Positions 1 through 11,030 of a stretch of DNA of 64,000 bases are shown here, piece after piece. This DNA comes from Paragorgia papillata (taxonomy: Eukaryota; Cnidaria; Anthozoa; Scleralcyonacea; Coralliidae). The notes below the pieces were generated by a model. That model had not been told where the DNA came from, ran no database searches, and worked only from the letters and a program-made list of their open reading frames with translations. A program made the translations under genes and the position numbers. The stretch is from the NCBI GenBank assembly GCA_035771165.1, contig JAWNZC010000285.1, positions 744,001-808,000 of the forward strand, given 5' to 3'. Within the stretch, counting starts at the first letter, position 1. Each line of letters starts with the position of its first letter.

Positions 1-114
1 TATTAGAGTGAGCATAATGTATTGCTCGAAAACCACATGTATGCCTTACTGACTACTTCCCGAACTGGTACTCATGTTTGAGCTCTAACCAGTCACTCAT
101 GAGTATGAACACAG

Positions 115-254
115 GCACAGCCTTAACCCTTTACCTGACAGGTTTACAAGAGGTCTCCCCTTGACAAGTAAAATTATCTGGCGTGCACAGCCTTAACCCT
201 TTACCTGACAGGTTTACAAGAGGTCTCCCCTTGACAAGTAAAATTATCTGGCGT
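115..254. repeat. 70-bp tandem duplication of a dispersed repeat
   Basis: Two identical 70-bp copies (115-184 and 185-254) lie head to tail. Each contains the words TTAACCCTTTACCTGACAGG and AAAATTATCTGGCG. Related words (CTGGCG followed by CCAGAGTAAAA, or an AACCCATT/GGGTTAA end) recur near 1230-1300, 8625-8830, 34895-35010, 42490-42570 and 53990-54110. This looks like a dispersed non-coding repeat family. Its class (SINE, MITE or satellite-derived) cannot be decided from this window. Confidence 0.75.
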
Positions 255-410
255 TAGCCAGAGTAAAATTAATAAATTGCAAAATCACAACACTGCCCAG
301 TAAAGGGTAAATACTATACACATGCATATACACATATACAAATACATACACATAAACATAAACATATAAAGTTTAAACATACCCATATACTGTACATATA
401 CATATAAATG

Positions 411-1150
411 TCAAGAAACTGAATTGGAAAGTGCTTGCAGTTGTAAGTTCAAAGCAAAGTCATCCTTGTCATACCTTTGTACATAAAAGGTCACAGTTAC
501 TTTTTCCAATTTTTCTGAGTACTCCAGTAGTATTGGGGTTTGTTCCCCCACAAGAACATCAGCACGTCCATGGTATTTGAAAATGCTTCTTCCATTTTCC
601 TTCACCTTCGAAAAATGCCGCTTCCTGAGGAAATTATCTCCCCCGAACCGCACAGGCGAGAACACTTTTGAGGGGCTCCATACCCCACGCATACCGTGCA
701 AATATGGGGAAATATCCTGTAAGGAATCAATAACCTTACAGGAGGCATCAAACCAGTGTTTCGGGATCTTCCCAGTTTTGCCCAAAATGCTCTGCCGCTT
801 TCTTTTAAATAGCTGTCGATGTGTGGACCAGTGAGCTCCAGCTTGAGGGAGCATCGCTCCTCAAGAATGGCATCCAAATTACGCATGCCGAAGTTAGGCT
901 TCTTTTTACATTTCCAGACCGCATCACGCCACGTCACTTCCACACTGAACTTCATTGCTACTGAACCACGGTTCCAGAAGTGATTTCCCCTTTCTGTTTC
1001 ATCGCCAACTTCACCTAAATTTAGGTTCGACAATTTCAAAGAGAGATCGGCTTCGGCCATGTTTGAATATTTTGGAGGGAAATATAAATAATTAGGGGAA
1101 GGTCTGCTGACAATCTGAGCCTGCGCTTCCGGGATAAAATTGCACAGCAA
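411..1150 (-). pseudogene. unrecognised protein-coding remnant, two overlapping frames
   Basis: On the minus strand two unusually long open stretches for such AT-rich DNA overlap: 1150-602 (182 codons, with an internal methionine followed by AEADLSLKLSNLNLGE) and 854-411 (147 codons). The upstream part of the first and the downstream part of the second both look protein-like. A single gene with a frameshift in the overlap (602-854) is therefore possible. I recognise no domain. It could be a transposon gene or a degenerate host exon. No splice signals were confidently placed. Confidence 0.35.
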
Positions 1151-1442
1151 CCGACCACCGTGTTGGGAAAATCATTTTATGCATTACAGAGAAAATAGCC
1201 CTGGTTGCAGGTTTAAATTTTTAGAATGAATGAATTAACCCATTGATAGCTGGAGTCTGACCCTTTGATCAGTAAAATAGACTGGTTGAGTAAACTACTG
1301 TATGTACACAGTAAAATAGTCTTGCCATAGTATATAGTGATATTGTTATTTTTCTAGATAGTGTGAGAAAATGGTGTTATTGTTTTTTTCTATATAGTAT
1401 GAAAAATTGGTACTAAATGATTTGGGGAAATTGTCAAAAGTC

Positions 1443-2144
1443 AATTTTCTGTAGAAGAGGGTCGTAAACAACATCTTCTTGAGATCCGTACTAGAATACT
1501 GAGAAATCAGGAGAAATACATGGGAGATATCTTGTGTGAGACAGTAGAAAAGATACTACAGGATCTCAATGAATTTAAACAAGGAGAGAATGAAGATTAA
1601 ATGAGAGCACACCTCTCATCCATCTCTGGCCATCTGGTATTTATATCATGCATATATTATCCAGCTGTCTACTACACCAATAATGAATATCAACAGAAAA
1701 CAGGCACCAATGAAGACATCCAAGCTAAAGTAGAAAGTCCAGAAGTCTACATAGTTGCAAGGTCGGGCAGCAGTGATGTGGAACAACTGGCATACATTGA
1801 AACAAGGTTGGAATGTCTGCAAGATATGGTAGTGTCCATAAATATCAAGTCTGGAAATCCTATCACTGATGTAATGCGTTTTTTTTCATGGTGATAGTCC
1901 AGCCCGTCAGTTTGGATGTGGGCGGCAGAAAGTTGGTAATTTCTACTGTTCTGGCTGTGGAGCAAAGGCACAAAGAGTTTACGAGCTGGACTATTGTCTT
2001 CATTGCCCATACATGTCTTTATCTGACCGGCAACATCTGGTAATGAAAGGACCCATGGGTAGAAGAAATTCTCTGGCAGAATCAAATCATCCACTTCATC
2101 AATTGACAAAGGAACAGTTAAAGCAGAAGTTGAATGCAAGATAA
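1443..2144 (+). pseudogene. Cys-rich-domain gene fragment, transposon-associated family
   Basis: A short helical coding stretch (1443-1600, ending in TAA) is followed by an open frame 1601-1879. That frame shifts at a run of eight T residues near 1880 and continues to a TAA at 2142. The shifted part has a recognisable pattern: FFHGD, then PARQF, a C-x2-C knuckle (CSGC) and a second C-x2-C (CLHC), then a basic tail rich in LTKEQLKQKL-type residues. I have seen similar Cys-rich modules in uncharacterised, often repeat-borne, cnidarian and sponge proteins, but I cannot name the family or its function. The T8 run, where seven would keep the frame, is the simplest reading of the break. No ATG is clearly the true start. 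Confidence 0.5.
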
Positions 2145-2654
2145 ATTTAATTAATTTAATTGTCAAAAATAACTGCAATGCAGCCAGTTATGCCGATATT
2201 ATTTCATGTCCAGCTACCAAGCTTATTGTAGATCGGCTGAAGTATTCACGGGCACTTTTAAAGAACATTAAGGAAAACTAATAGAGTATTCGAAGAAGTC
2301 AACAAGTCAGCAACCATATAATTACATGCATCGAATCGAAAACTTCACATGAGAAAATTTCAAGCCTATAATATACGAGATAGGGCCTAATATAAAGAAA
2401 ACTAACTACTTACCTCTAAAATAACTCCATTGTTTGCATAAGACTTTCGTAGCTCTTTGTTGGAACGTTTCAATACTGGCAAAGTACAATTCAAACGAGT
2501 TTAAAGCACAGATCTCAGTGGTTTAAAAATACAACATTTTGGTTGCCAAGGACAACCACAACGATAATTATCCAAACACAATTGAGACTGGGTATGAATA
2601 TGTCCTAAATATGGATAAGTTCTCCAAATAAGGATGAATTGATTAGCTATTAAC

Positions 2655-2679
2655 CATTATTCTGTTGTGCCAAGATAAT
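2655..2679. repeat. left stub of the 52-bp minisatellite
   Basis: The words ACCATTATTCTG and GTGCCAAGATAAT match the unit of the large arrays at 6386-6726 and 10549-11030. This single partial unit ends exactly at the left edge of the Harbinger-like element. It is therefore the left half of the interrupted array. Confidence 0.7.
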
Positions 2680-4273
2680 AGGGAGCTTAAGCAAGCGGGG
2701 TTTTTGAGTCACGGACGGCAACCGGAAGTATTGTAAGCGTTTTAGTTGACGTCAGCACGTCATTGGGTTGAGGTGACAGACGGCAAGTGAAGGGTTTTCC
2801 CGTAGGTGTCGATTTCAAGACCGTGGAAAGATAAGCTTATATTTTATACCATTTTTTTAATTTACTACAAATTAGGGATTCCGTCTTCAATGAAATGTTC
2901 TAATGTGTTGTATTACAGCGCCAAAACCACTTAAATGGCTTTTGTTTACATCCAAAGTCCGGCAAAGTTAACCAATAAAATCCAAGGTCAAGGGTAAGTT
3001 GACATGTCTTGCTCGAGGATTCATCTTTCTCAGTTTTTTCTGTAGTTTCCCTAAAGCCTCGCAGTAGAACGCTGTTTTACCTGACGTTTTTCAATTTGTT
3101 ATGGTGTCACACAACCGAAAAAGCTTTTCAGCTTATGGGACGTTCATTTTAATACATTTACCGGGGATGATTTTATTTATTTTAGACTTCTTTAAATTCG
3201 CGCAGTATTAAATACTTGTATTTAAAAACTTTCTTTGCTCTTTTTCTTTTTAGCAATACTCCCATGGAATGGACTAAACGTCATGACATAATGCTTTGTC
3301 GGGAGGTATTGGCATTGAACTCTAAGTAGACTGGAACGATAACTCGCTTCCACGTTTTGAAGCCAAAAATGGCGGACCGCCATGCACGTCAACCCCAGTC
3401 CCTTTTACTGTATAACCGAGAGTAAATGAAGCTGAATTTGGTGAAATGGTTTGCAAAAACAGCTTGAAATCAAAGAAAAACTAAACTTGTTAACCACTTT
3501 TAGGCTTAAATCAAATTCCAATATACCGTAGAGTAGGTGAACACTGACATGACGAGTAAAAACAAGAAAAACAGTAAAAATATAAGCTCTCAAATGAAAG
3601 TCAACAATATGCAACCAAAATTTGCCATGGTTTGGACAAATATAAAGAAAATACATATGAAACCCAGGTTTAAAATGAAGATGTTGTTTATAAAAACAGT
3701 TGGGTTTTAAATTTCTCAATTTTCAGTAGGAAAAAAACAACAAAATGCACTTTACCGTGTGTTATTACAGCTCTGGAATTACTCTTCGTATCGAAAAATG
3801 TCAGATTTAGCATTTCCACAACTGAAACTTGAGTTAAAGCTATAATTTAGCATTATTTTATTACTAATTCTTGGCATGACAACCTTCAAACGTTTGAGAT
3901 AACAAAGAAAAATAAGAGAAACCTACATTTTCCGTACGAGTTTCGGACTCGAATTTTCCTTTTGTTCGGCAGATATTTCGTGGTTCAATCCATTTTCGTG
4001 GGTAGAAATTGTTCAGTTACAAGGCCGATAAGCCCAATACGTACTAGCTTCTTCGTTATCATCTATAAAAAACTTTAGTTCTAAAAAATGGTTGTTTTTT
4101 CCAGCAGTTTTCAGTTTTTCATTGTGCACTTCATAGGTTCTGTTGACGTGCAATGGCTACCCCCAGCGGCCGGAAGTTTGACTTCACCCAATCATAGGGC
4201 CTGTCTTATGGAGTTAGCGTTCCAGTTTATTTATAGCTCACTGGGTATTGGTCGTAAATCCTTTTCAGGCTAA

Positions 4274-5037
4274 GAAAAAAAACCATCTCAACGGGCTCAG
4301 TTGTGGCAAACAATTGCCGATAATTTGAAGAAAATGGAGGCGCCATTTTACAAGAAGACACTGACAAAAAGGTCAGTTCAGGACCATTGCTCCCTTTTGT
4401 GTGACAAACATAAGAAAAGAACCACTTATAGGATTTCGCCGGAAGTCACAGAACTTGACCAACTTATTGAAGAACTTGTAGAGAAAGAGGTCAGCAAAGA
4501 AATGAAAAAAGATGAAAGTAAGATACTTACTTTAGATTAGTCAATTTTATGTTTTTCAATAATTTATATTTCAAGCCAGGCTACTACTTTCATATTCATT
4601 CAAATAATTTCTACTTAGTTAATAAATAACTAAGTAGTCAATTAGATGATGCACAGTGGAAAAAAGTGGAAGAGGATAAAGCAAATGCATTGGACATAAG
4701 GAAGAAAGCTATGGAAAGAATGGGTGAAACAAAGAAGAGAAAGAGCAATGAGGATGGAGACAAAGAAGGAAAACGAAAAGCTAGAAAAAGATCAGGGTCA
4801 GACACATTGGAGTTCTTGCACGAGCAGAACATGATGGAGATAGCTATGGAAGAGAAGGAAATGGAGATGAAGAAACAACAACAGGAAAAGGAAGAACAAA
4901 AACAGGACTCGCTTATGAAAATGATGGCTCAGCAACAGCAGCAGCAGGAACAACAAATGCAACAGATGCAAATTATGGTGGCCCAGCAGAATAACTTAAT
5001 GCTTGGCATGATCGAAAAGCTAACATTGACGCAATAA
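4274..5037 (+). CDS. Harbinger-type Myb/SANT-like DNA-binding protein (two exons)
   Basis: Exon 1 (about 4274-4517) encodes the second half of a Myb/SANT trihelix-like domain: LWQTIADNL, then a KRSVQDH helix, then PEVTELDQLIEELVEKE. The intron 4518-4645 starts GTAAGATA and ends TTAG. Both sides are phase 1, and joining them keeps the frame. Exon 2 (4646-5037) encodes a charged IRKKAMERMGE helix, a basic KRKARKR patch (probable nuclear signal), a glutamine-rich coiled coil and a TAA stop. This exon pattern is typical of the Myb-like protein that accompanies Harbinger transposase and helps it bind DNA and enter the nucleus. The N-terminal part of the domain is missing or shifted near an A-rich run at 4274-4283, so the copy is incomplete. 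Confidence 0.75.
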
Positions 5038-5650
5038 TTTGTTTTGTTTTTAAAGTTGTTTTTTTTTATTTCCTCATTTATTATGATCTGCTGTTTTTCG
5101 TTGTTATTAAAATACAATATATTCATTGATTTGATTTGATTTTAATCACTTTATTACCAAAATAGTGGTAACAGGTGGCTGAACAGAGCAAAGCCCCAAT
5201 TGATATCAGCTACCAGTAATCTTTAATAAAAGTTATATCTTTAATAGATACATGACTGGTAAAAATACAGATTTTTTGACAAGTATACATGTATGGCTGT
5301 CTAACTAATATCCCTTATCAGCATGCACGCTTCTCTAATTTGCCCTCATTCATGATTAATGAGATAGGATTATACTAATACAACCCTGTTTGACATAAAA
5401 TTGGGTTGCATTTATTCAATACTGCCTCATTAAAAAATCAGGAAGCATTATAGCAATGGCCAGATGAAAATGCCTGAATTACAGTAAACAGTGCACTGAA
5501 AAAATTGTTAGGATATGTCAGTGTTTATTAATAGTATAACAAAATCGCATTTGATAATCACTCGGAGCTACGAAAAATATTCCTGGACTGAAGGGGGATC
5601 CAGCCCAAAAAATTCTGATGTTTGGTTTCCATAAATGCAGGTTAAAGCAT

Positions 5651-5746
5651 TTTGAATGATAGAACATATGATATACATTTTGCCAACATTGCTCTATTAT
5701 TTTGAATAATAGAACATATGATATACATTTTGCTCAACATTGCTCA
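5651..5746. repeat. 50-bp tandem duplication inside the Harbinger element
   Basis: The segment starting TTTGAATGATAGAACATATG at 5651 is repeated from 5701 with a few differences. The second copy covers the 3' end of the transposase exon, so the duplication is local to this element. Confidence 0.75.
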
Positions 5747-6018
5747 TTACTCTTGAAGTCAAGAAATCTGAAAGATCTCACAATCTCACCAAATGTCCAC
5801 TCTACTGACACCCGGACACGACTCATTGACTTATTGTATAATTCCATAGCTTCAGTAAGCCTTGTATCTCTGAAAGGTGCCTGTAGATGAACCCTCATAG
5901 GCTAAGCAGGATCACCATACAGGCACATAGGGTCTCCACCCGGTGAGAAGGCAAACTGTTCCAGCAAATTCAAAAGATAAGTATCAGCCAACATCCCTGC
6001 ATCATGTCTCCTACCCTC
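5734..6018 (-). pseudogene. Harbinger DDE transposase C-terminal exon (HARBI1-like)
   Basis: On the minus strand, after a splice-acceptor-like TTTAG at about 6018, the frame reads EGRRHDAGML, then YGDPA, a stop, PMRVHLQAPFR, and finally VSVEWTFGEI before TGA at 5734-5736. The GDPAYP, RVHLQ.PFR and SVEW.FG blocks belong to the DDE_4/Harbinger transposase family, which includes the HARBI1-related proteins that cut and paste the element. The TAG after GDPA sits where the family has tyrosine, so this copy is inactive. The earlier exons with the first catalytic aspartates were not found between 6018 and 6385. Confidence 0.8.
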
Positions 6019-6385
6019 TAAAGTAATTAAAACATATTTTTATTACTGGGAGCTACATGGCCAAAATTTGAAAATAGGATTCTATAAATATTTGTCATAT
6101 TTTTGTTATATTGGTAAGTGCTATAAACTAAACAATCACCAATGTAGAATGTTAAATTATGTGTATGTACATACAGTATTCAATTCTGATCTACCTACTT
6201 ATTGGACCGAACATGTTGGCAATCAAGCACTGATGGTGTTATAATCGACGTTCGTGTTTATTTACGTGACTTACTTAAGTTCAAAAGTTGCAACAATAAC
6301 GCCGTTCTCGATCCAGTCTACTCACGGTTAGCTGACGTTGATCTGACGTCCGTGTTGTCAAAAACGCCGCTTGCTTAAGCTCCCT

Positions 6386-6726
6386 AATTTCTAACTGACT
6401 TTGCTTCCTGATTACCATTCTGCTGTGGCAAGATAATTTAAAACTGACTTTGCTCCCTGACTACCACTATTCAGCCCTACCAAGATGATTTTGAACTGAT
6501 TTTGCTACCTGACTACCATTATTCAGCTCTACCAAGATGATTTTGAACTGATTTTGCTTCCTGACTACCATTATTCAGCTCTACCAAGATGATTTTCAAC
6601 TGATTTTGCTTCCTGACTACCATTATTCTGCTCTACCAAGATGATTTTGAACTGATTTTGATTCCCGATTACCATTATTCTGCTCTGCCAAGATCATTTT
6701 TAACTGACTTGTTTCGTGATTCCCAT
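6386..6726. repeat. 52-bp minisatellite, middle block
   Basis: About six degenerate units of 52 bp, each containing CCAAGATGATTTTGAACTGA and CTGACTACCATTATTC. The array continues as a stub at 2655-2679 and as a larger block at 10549-11030 in the same orientation. The three pieces were therefore once one locus. Confidence 0.85.
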
Positions 6727-7240
6727 CAATCTCGTACCCAGACGCGCGCGGGAAGCGAATGGCTCTGGGACAATCCATTTGAAAATCGACTCTGATTGGC
6801 TTAACGCGTTGACACCTACTGCGCTGCGCAGATAATTTCACACCCATTCTCCCATCGCGGTCTTCATGTAATATGGGTTGTTTTCGAGAAGGAGTGAAGT
6901 GAAATAACATGTTTATTGGACTTAATCTGAGAAATTGAGAGTTATTCCTTTGCAAAAGTCATTTCAAGGAGACAACAAATACTTACTTGCCTTTCTGGTA
7001 TTTTTGGTACTCTGGTTCGAGTTTAAAGTATGACTGATAACAGATTCATCGTGGGCCGTGCTTCGTGACGGACGAGTTCACTTTTCAGATTTCATAGTTT
7101 TCCGTACTTGTATGTAAAATAATTAAATATTTATGGTATATCGTCATATGGACACTGGATTTGACTTCAAGAAGTATCATTGGAACGTATAAATTATGGC
7201 TATCTGAATAATAAATAATATAATTGTCTACATCTTTCAA

Positions 7241-7554
7241 TCACCTCAAATATTCATAATTAGCTGAGTGACTGATCAAGTTTATATCAACATGTATGTA
7301 GTATCTCCTCATATTTTTAACAAAAAAATATATTGTCTTATGGCTGTTGACACTGTGTTTATTACTTTTTATATATGTTATATGTGACATAATATTCTTA
7401 TAGCTGTACAATGTACTACAAGGCATTGTTTTTTTAAATTTGTATATACAAGTAATATACATTGGTTTGAAGTATTATATCCATATGGGGTAAACATTAG
7501 TTGCTGATTTATACATTTTACACCAGTTTTAAGCTGGCACTATACCTATGTGAC
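7241..7554. other. gene-free AT-rich stretch
   Basis: I see only AT-rich unique sequence with short open frames lacking codon structure. Nothing here supports a gene or a named element. Confidence 0.5.
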
Positions 7555-7870
7555 CATATGGGAAGCATGGGTGGTGAAGAGTTGCCTGACCACTGTGATC
7601 CAAAGTTAAGCTTGATTGGATGGCGTTAGTACTTGGATGGGTGACCACATTCGACACCTTGTCACAGGCTTGACCTTGGAACTCGTGTGAGTAGAGCTAT
7701 TGTAGTTGATCTCGCCTGTGCTTCAAGGGTTTTTCCAGGTTCTTTGGTCCCCCCCCTCCATAAAATCAACAATTCAATCTTAGGAGAACAACCTTGTAAG
7801 GGACCTTGAGTCCTATTGTTGTTTCTCCAGTATCAGTTAGGTACAAATGTTAATAAACAAAATATATGAT
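7555..7870 (+). mobile_element. 5S rRNA-derived SINE-like element
   Basis: The stretch 7586-7670 aligns by eye with the 3' two thirds of 5S rRNA: GTGATCCAAAGTTAAGC, then GTTAGTACTTGGATGGGTGACC, the highly conserved internal promoter (box C) region. It is followed by non-5S sequence with the word TTTTTCCAGGTTCTTTGGTC, a pyrimidine tract, CCATAAAATCAACA, and an A/T-rich tail near 7850-7890. A 5S head on an unrelated body and a simple tail is the structure of SINE3-type elements. The 5' part of 5S is degraded, so it is not a functional rRNA gene. Confidence 0.6.
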
Positions 7871-8074
7871 AATAAAATAATAAATGGTGAACTTATTTTT
7901 CTATTTAATTATAATTTAAATACAAGGAGATACCCACTCTATGTAGTGACCCCATATAGTTTCCTTTTTAATATCTTGTTTTAAGTGATATCCATATGAA
8001 GTGGATAACCATATGAAGTGATAACCCCCCTTGCCCCTCCTAGCACTGAAAGGCAAGAGTGGAAGCCTTCCCTC

Positions 8075-8271
8075 CAGTGGTGTAGGAAGCAATTTGATCT
8101 TGGAGGCGCACAGCTTCAAAAGGGCACTTTGTTCAGGGGGTAGGACTTCAAAAGGACACTTGAGGCACATGTTTTAACATAAAAAGGGCACTTTCCTGTT
8201 GCAAAAAGGGCACTTCATGACAAAGTTGGGGGGGAACATGCCCCGTTTTCCCTCCAGTTCCTACACCCCTG
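8075..8271. mobile_element. small hAT-type MITE
   Basis: The ends are CAGTGGTGTAGGAAGC (8075) and the reverse complement of CAGGGGTGTAGGAACTGG (ending 8271), which is the CAGNGGTGTAG type of hAT terminus. The flanking octamers CTTCCCTC and TGCCCCTC are similar enough to be a decayed 8-bp duplication. It has no coding capacity. Confidence 0.55.
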
Positions 8272-8624
8272 TGCCCCTCCTGGCATCCCTGATCATAAAC
8301 AGACAGTGATTGATGGTTACAGTCAATGTTTTAGTACACACTGTATATCCAAAGTCTGCTTTCTAAATTAAAGGAAATTACTTTGAAAATCAGTTTAGCC
8401 AAAGGTCTTTTCATAGTAGTCACCAACTGTAGTTTTACTTTTGCAAACAACAATCTCTGTATTATTTATTATGTACTGAACAGCTAGCTGCATTCGGGAT
8501 GTATTTAAAAGCCAGAAGTTAAGAATTCCCACCTCAAGAGAACAATTTTCCACTACTAACTCTGGTTGTTTACACAATAAAATTAATATTACATTTACTG
8601 TGTTTCACATTTTGATTTGGACCA

Positions 8625-8830
8625 TAACCCATTCCTGCCTACACCAGCTACTGTAACTTAATTAGCTGATTAACAGGGATTCTCAGCAAACCTAAGCAAC
8701 AGTGAGTTGACCCATTCAATGTGAGCTTGCAAGGCCACCCCAACCAGCTAATGCATTCCCTCTGCAGTAGAATAAAATCATCTGGCATGTTAACCAGAAT
8801 AAAATTCTAAATAGCTTAACCTGGTGGTGA
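8625..8830. repeat. dispersed AACCCATT / AGAATAAAAT repeat
   Basis: It contains AACCCATTCCTGCCTAC, CATCTGGCATGTTAACCAG and AGAATAAAAT, words shared with the copies near 1230, 34900 and 53990. It is a non-coding dispersed copy. Confidence 0.45.
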
Positions 8831-8839
8831 AAAGGTTAA

Positions 8840-10190
8840 TAAAATGATTTCTTAAAACTCATAATTTATTGCTGACTATGACTTTACTCATCTTATCTTC
8901 AGTTGGCACTTTATCCAAAAGTAAATTTATCAGTAGAATATACAGTACAAATGAGAGCCTTACTAACTGTGGACACCCTTGTTATAAATGGGGACTACAC
9001 GCATGCCAGCATTATCTACCTAGTGCTGGCAGAAGATACTTCGGGTTAGCCTAATTCGTCAAAATTAATAGTAAGGTGGGGTGCATTGTGCTTTCCCTTG
9101 GAAATTTTAATCCTTACTGACATTTGGACATTGGTGGGTCACAAGCGATCGATTGCAGTTGCTGGGATAGAATAAATCCTATCCCAGTAGCAACTCTGTC
9201 AATGACCATTAGTGACCAAATGGAAACCAGGTTTTAGTTGCATTTTAGCCCATTTTCAGAGTTACCAATGGAGCTTAGGAAAAATATTAAGTGGGCAGCC
9301 TGTATCCCCCCCCCCTAGTCCCTCTATTGTTACACCCTTATCAGTTACCAGACTGCACAAGATGCCAAGTCTAAAGGGTATTTTTTGTACCAGAAGCTGC
9401 TTTATTACAGTATATATACATGAACCAGTACATACTGTAATCATATAATTGTAATGTTTTTAAGAGTAAAGTTGATATAATTAAGCAGTGTTTTAGGTAT
9501 AAAGTTAAAAAGGTGGTGCCCTTGGTTTTACTTTGATGAAGGGCTCCACAAACGTTAGTAAATTTTACAACTGAACTAGACTGTGACAAATGAAACCAAA
9601 ACGCAATATCATTATAAATCATATATTAGCTAAATGTGTGCCACCTGCCCCTCTCATCTTTGGTGTTAAGCACTTTAAAGTTAATGTTTAAAAAAATAAG
9701 TAAAAGAAGAACCTCTCACTTTGTTATTTTTTTATGCATAGAATATTTTCGCCATACTCAAATGGGCAAATATATAAACAGGCCGTACAAATATGCCTGG
9801 TTCATAGTGAGGTTCAGCTGGTGTTTGAATCTTCAATCACATATATCAGTATAAACAGATGTTATTTGAATTAATAAATGATTAAACCTCAGAAAGCTAC
9901 AGTGTCGATTATTTCGGTTACACACAAAGTGCATTAAAACATGTAACAAATAAAATTTGCAAATCAACAAATGACAAATATACCACCAAGTGACCAAGGT
10001 CACGTTTTATTTGAAAGACATACATGCAGACTGTACTATATACATGAAATAACTTTTTAAAATTCCAGATTTCATTGTAATTTACCTTGTAGCTGTCTAC
10101 GAAAATTCGAATAATATTCAGAACAATAATACGATATTCTCGTGTTCATATTATGAAAAAACAAGAATTCAAACTGGGATTCATCAGAAG
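8840..10190. other. no gene seen
   Basis: Only short open frames on both strands, none with a recognisable domain or splice context. A C-rich run sits near 9305-9320. I see no repeat array or element boundary here. Confidence 0.45.
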
Positions 10191-10548
10191 GTCATGAAGT
10201 GGTCATCGATTACTATCACGCCTCGTGCATTATTTTCCATTTATCAGGCTCTTATCCAGAAATTTCTGCCAAGTAATACTTTATCGCATCACAAACCAGT
10301 CACGATTATACTCTTACAACATTTCTACTGCTATTTGTTACTATTAAATTCCAGAATCAGCCACAGCACGTCGATGTATTTTGCAGAATATTGAACGGCC
10401 GTGCTGAAGGTTTTCGTGGGTCTGGGTACAAAAATACAAACTGCGCATGCCCCGAAATACACACTTTTTCCTGTATTTCAAATGGTTGTCCCAGAGCCAT
10501 TTGATTTGCCCGCGCGGCCGGGCATATTTGGTTCTGGGAACGAGATTG

Positions 10549-11030
10549 GATTCGCGTTGTTCTGTTGTGCAAAGATAATTTTTAACTGATTTTGTTTCCT
10601 GATTACCATTATTCTACTGTGCCACTGGAGATGATTTTTAATTGACTTTGGCTCCTGGTTGCCATTATTCTGCTGACTTTGTTTCCTGACTACCATTATT
10701 CCACTGTGCCAAGATAATTTTTAACTGACTTTGTTTCCTAATTACCATTATTCTGCTGTGCCACTGGAGATAATTTTTAACCGACTTTGGTTCCTGGTTG
10801 CCATTGTTCTGCTGTGCCAAGATAATTTTTAACTGACTTTGTATCCTGATTACCATGATTCTGCTATGTCAAGATATTTTTTAACTGACTTTGCTCCCCG
10901 ACTACCATCATTGTGCTGTGCTAAGATGATTTTTAACTGACGTTACTTCCTAACTACCATTATTATGTTCTGCCAAGATCATTTTGAACTGATTTTGCTT
11001 CCTGATTACTATTATTCACTCATGGTAAAT
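10549..11030. repeat. 52-bp minisatellite, right block
   Basis: About nine degenerate units with the same words as at 6386-6726 (TTTTTAACTGACTTTG, CTGATTACCATTATTC, TGTGCCAAGATAA). Some units have an 8-base variant (CACTGGAGAT), and one unit is shortened near 10665. Orientation is the same as in the other two blocks. Confidence 0.85.

Larger units (their letters stand above)
2680..6385. mobile_element. PIF/Harbinger-like DNA transposon, degenerate
   Basis: The terminal inverted repeats begin AGGGAGCTTAAGCAAGCGG at 2680 and end with the reverse complement at 6385, with only one mismatch in the first 28 bp. The trinucleotide AAT flanks both ends (2677-2679 and 6386-6388). Removing the element and one AAT restores the minisatellite unit, so this is a 3-bp target duplication, the length made by the PIF/Harbinger superfamily (usually TWA). 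Inside are the two genes expected of Harbinger elements: a Myb/SANT protein on the plus strand and a DDE transposase remnant on the minus strand. The transposase has a stop and lacks its N-terminal exons, so this copy is probably not autonomous. Confidence 0.85.
6727..10548. mobile_element. block bounded by imperfect terminal inverted repeats, class unknown
   Basis: The left end begins CAATCTCGTACCCAGA at 6727 and continues to GGCTCTGGGACAATCCATTT. The reverse complement of 10548 downward gives CAATCTCGTTCCCAGA and GGCTCTGGGACAACCATTT, about 75 bp of imperfect match. Both ends abut minisatellite sequence. The flanking nine bases (GATTCCCAT left, GATTCGCGT right) could be a diverged target duplication. 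No transposase was found inside. Contents are a 5S-derived SINE, a small hAT-type MITE and dispersed repeats. Two independent MITE copies inserted in opposite orientation would look similar. Confidence 0.5.

Noticed and set aside
4929..5126. cysteine-rich minus-strand frame
   Set aside because: Antisense of the glutamine-rich coiled coil of the Myb/SANT gene (CAG read as CTG/TGC).
7586..7670. functional 5S rRNA gene
   Set aside because: The 5' third is degraded and it continues into a non-ribosomal body, so a SINE or pseudogene fits better.
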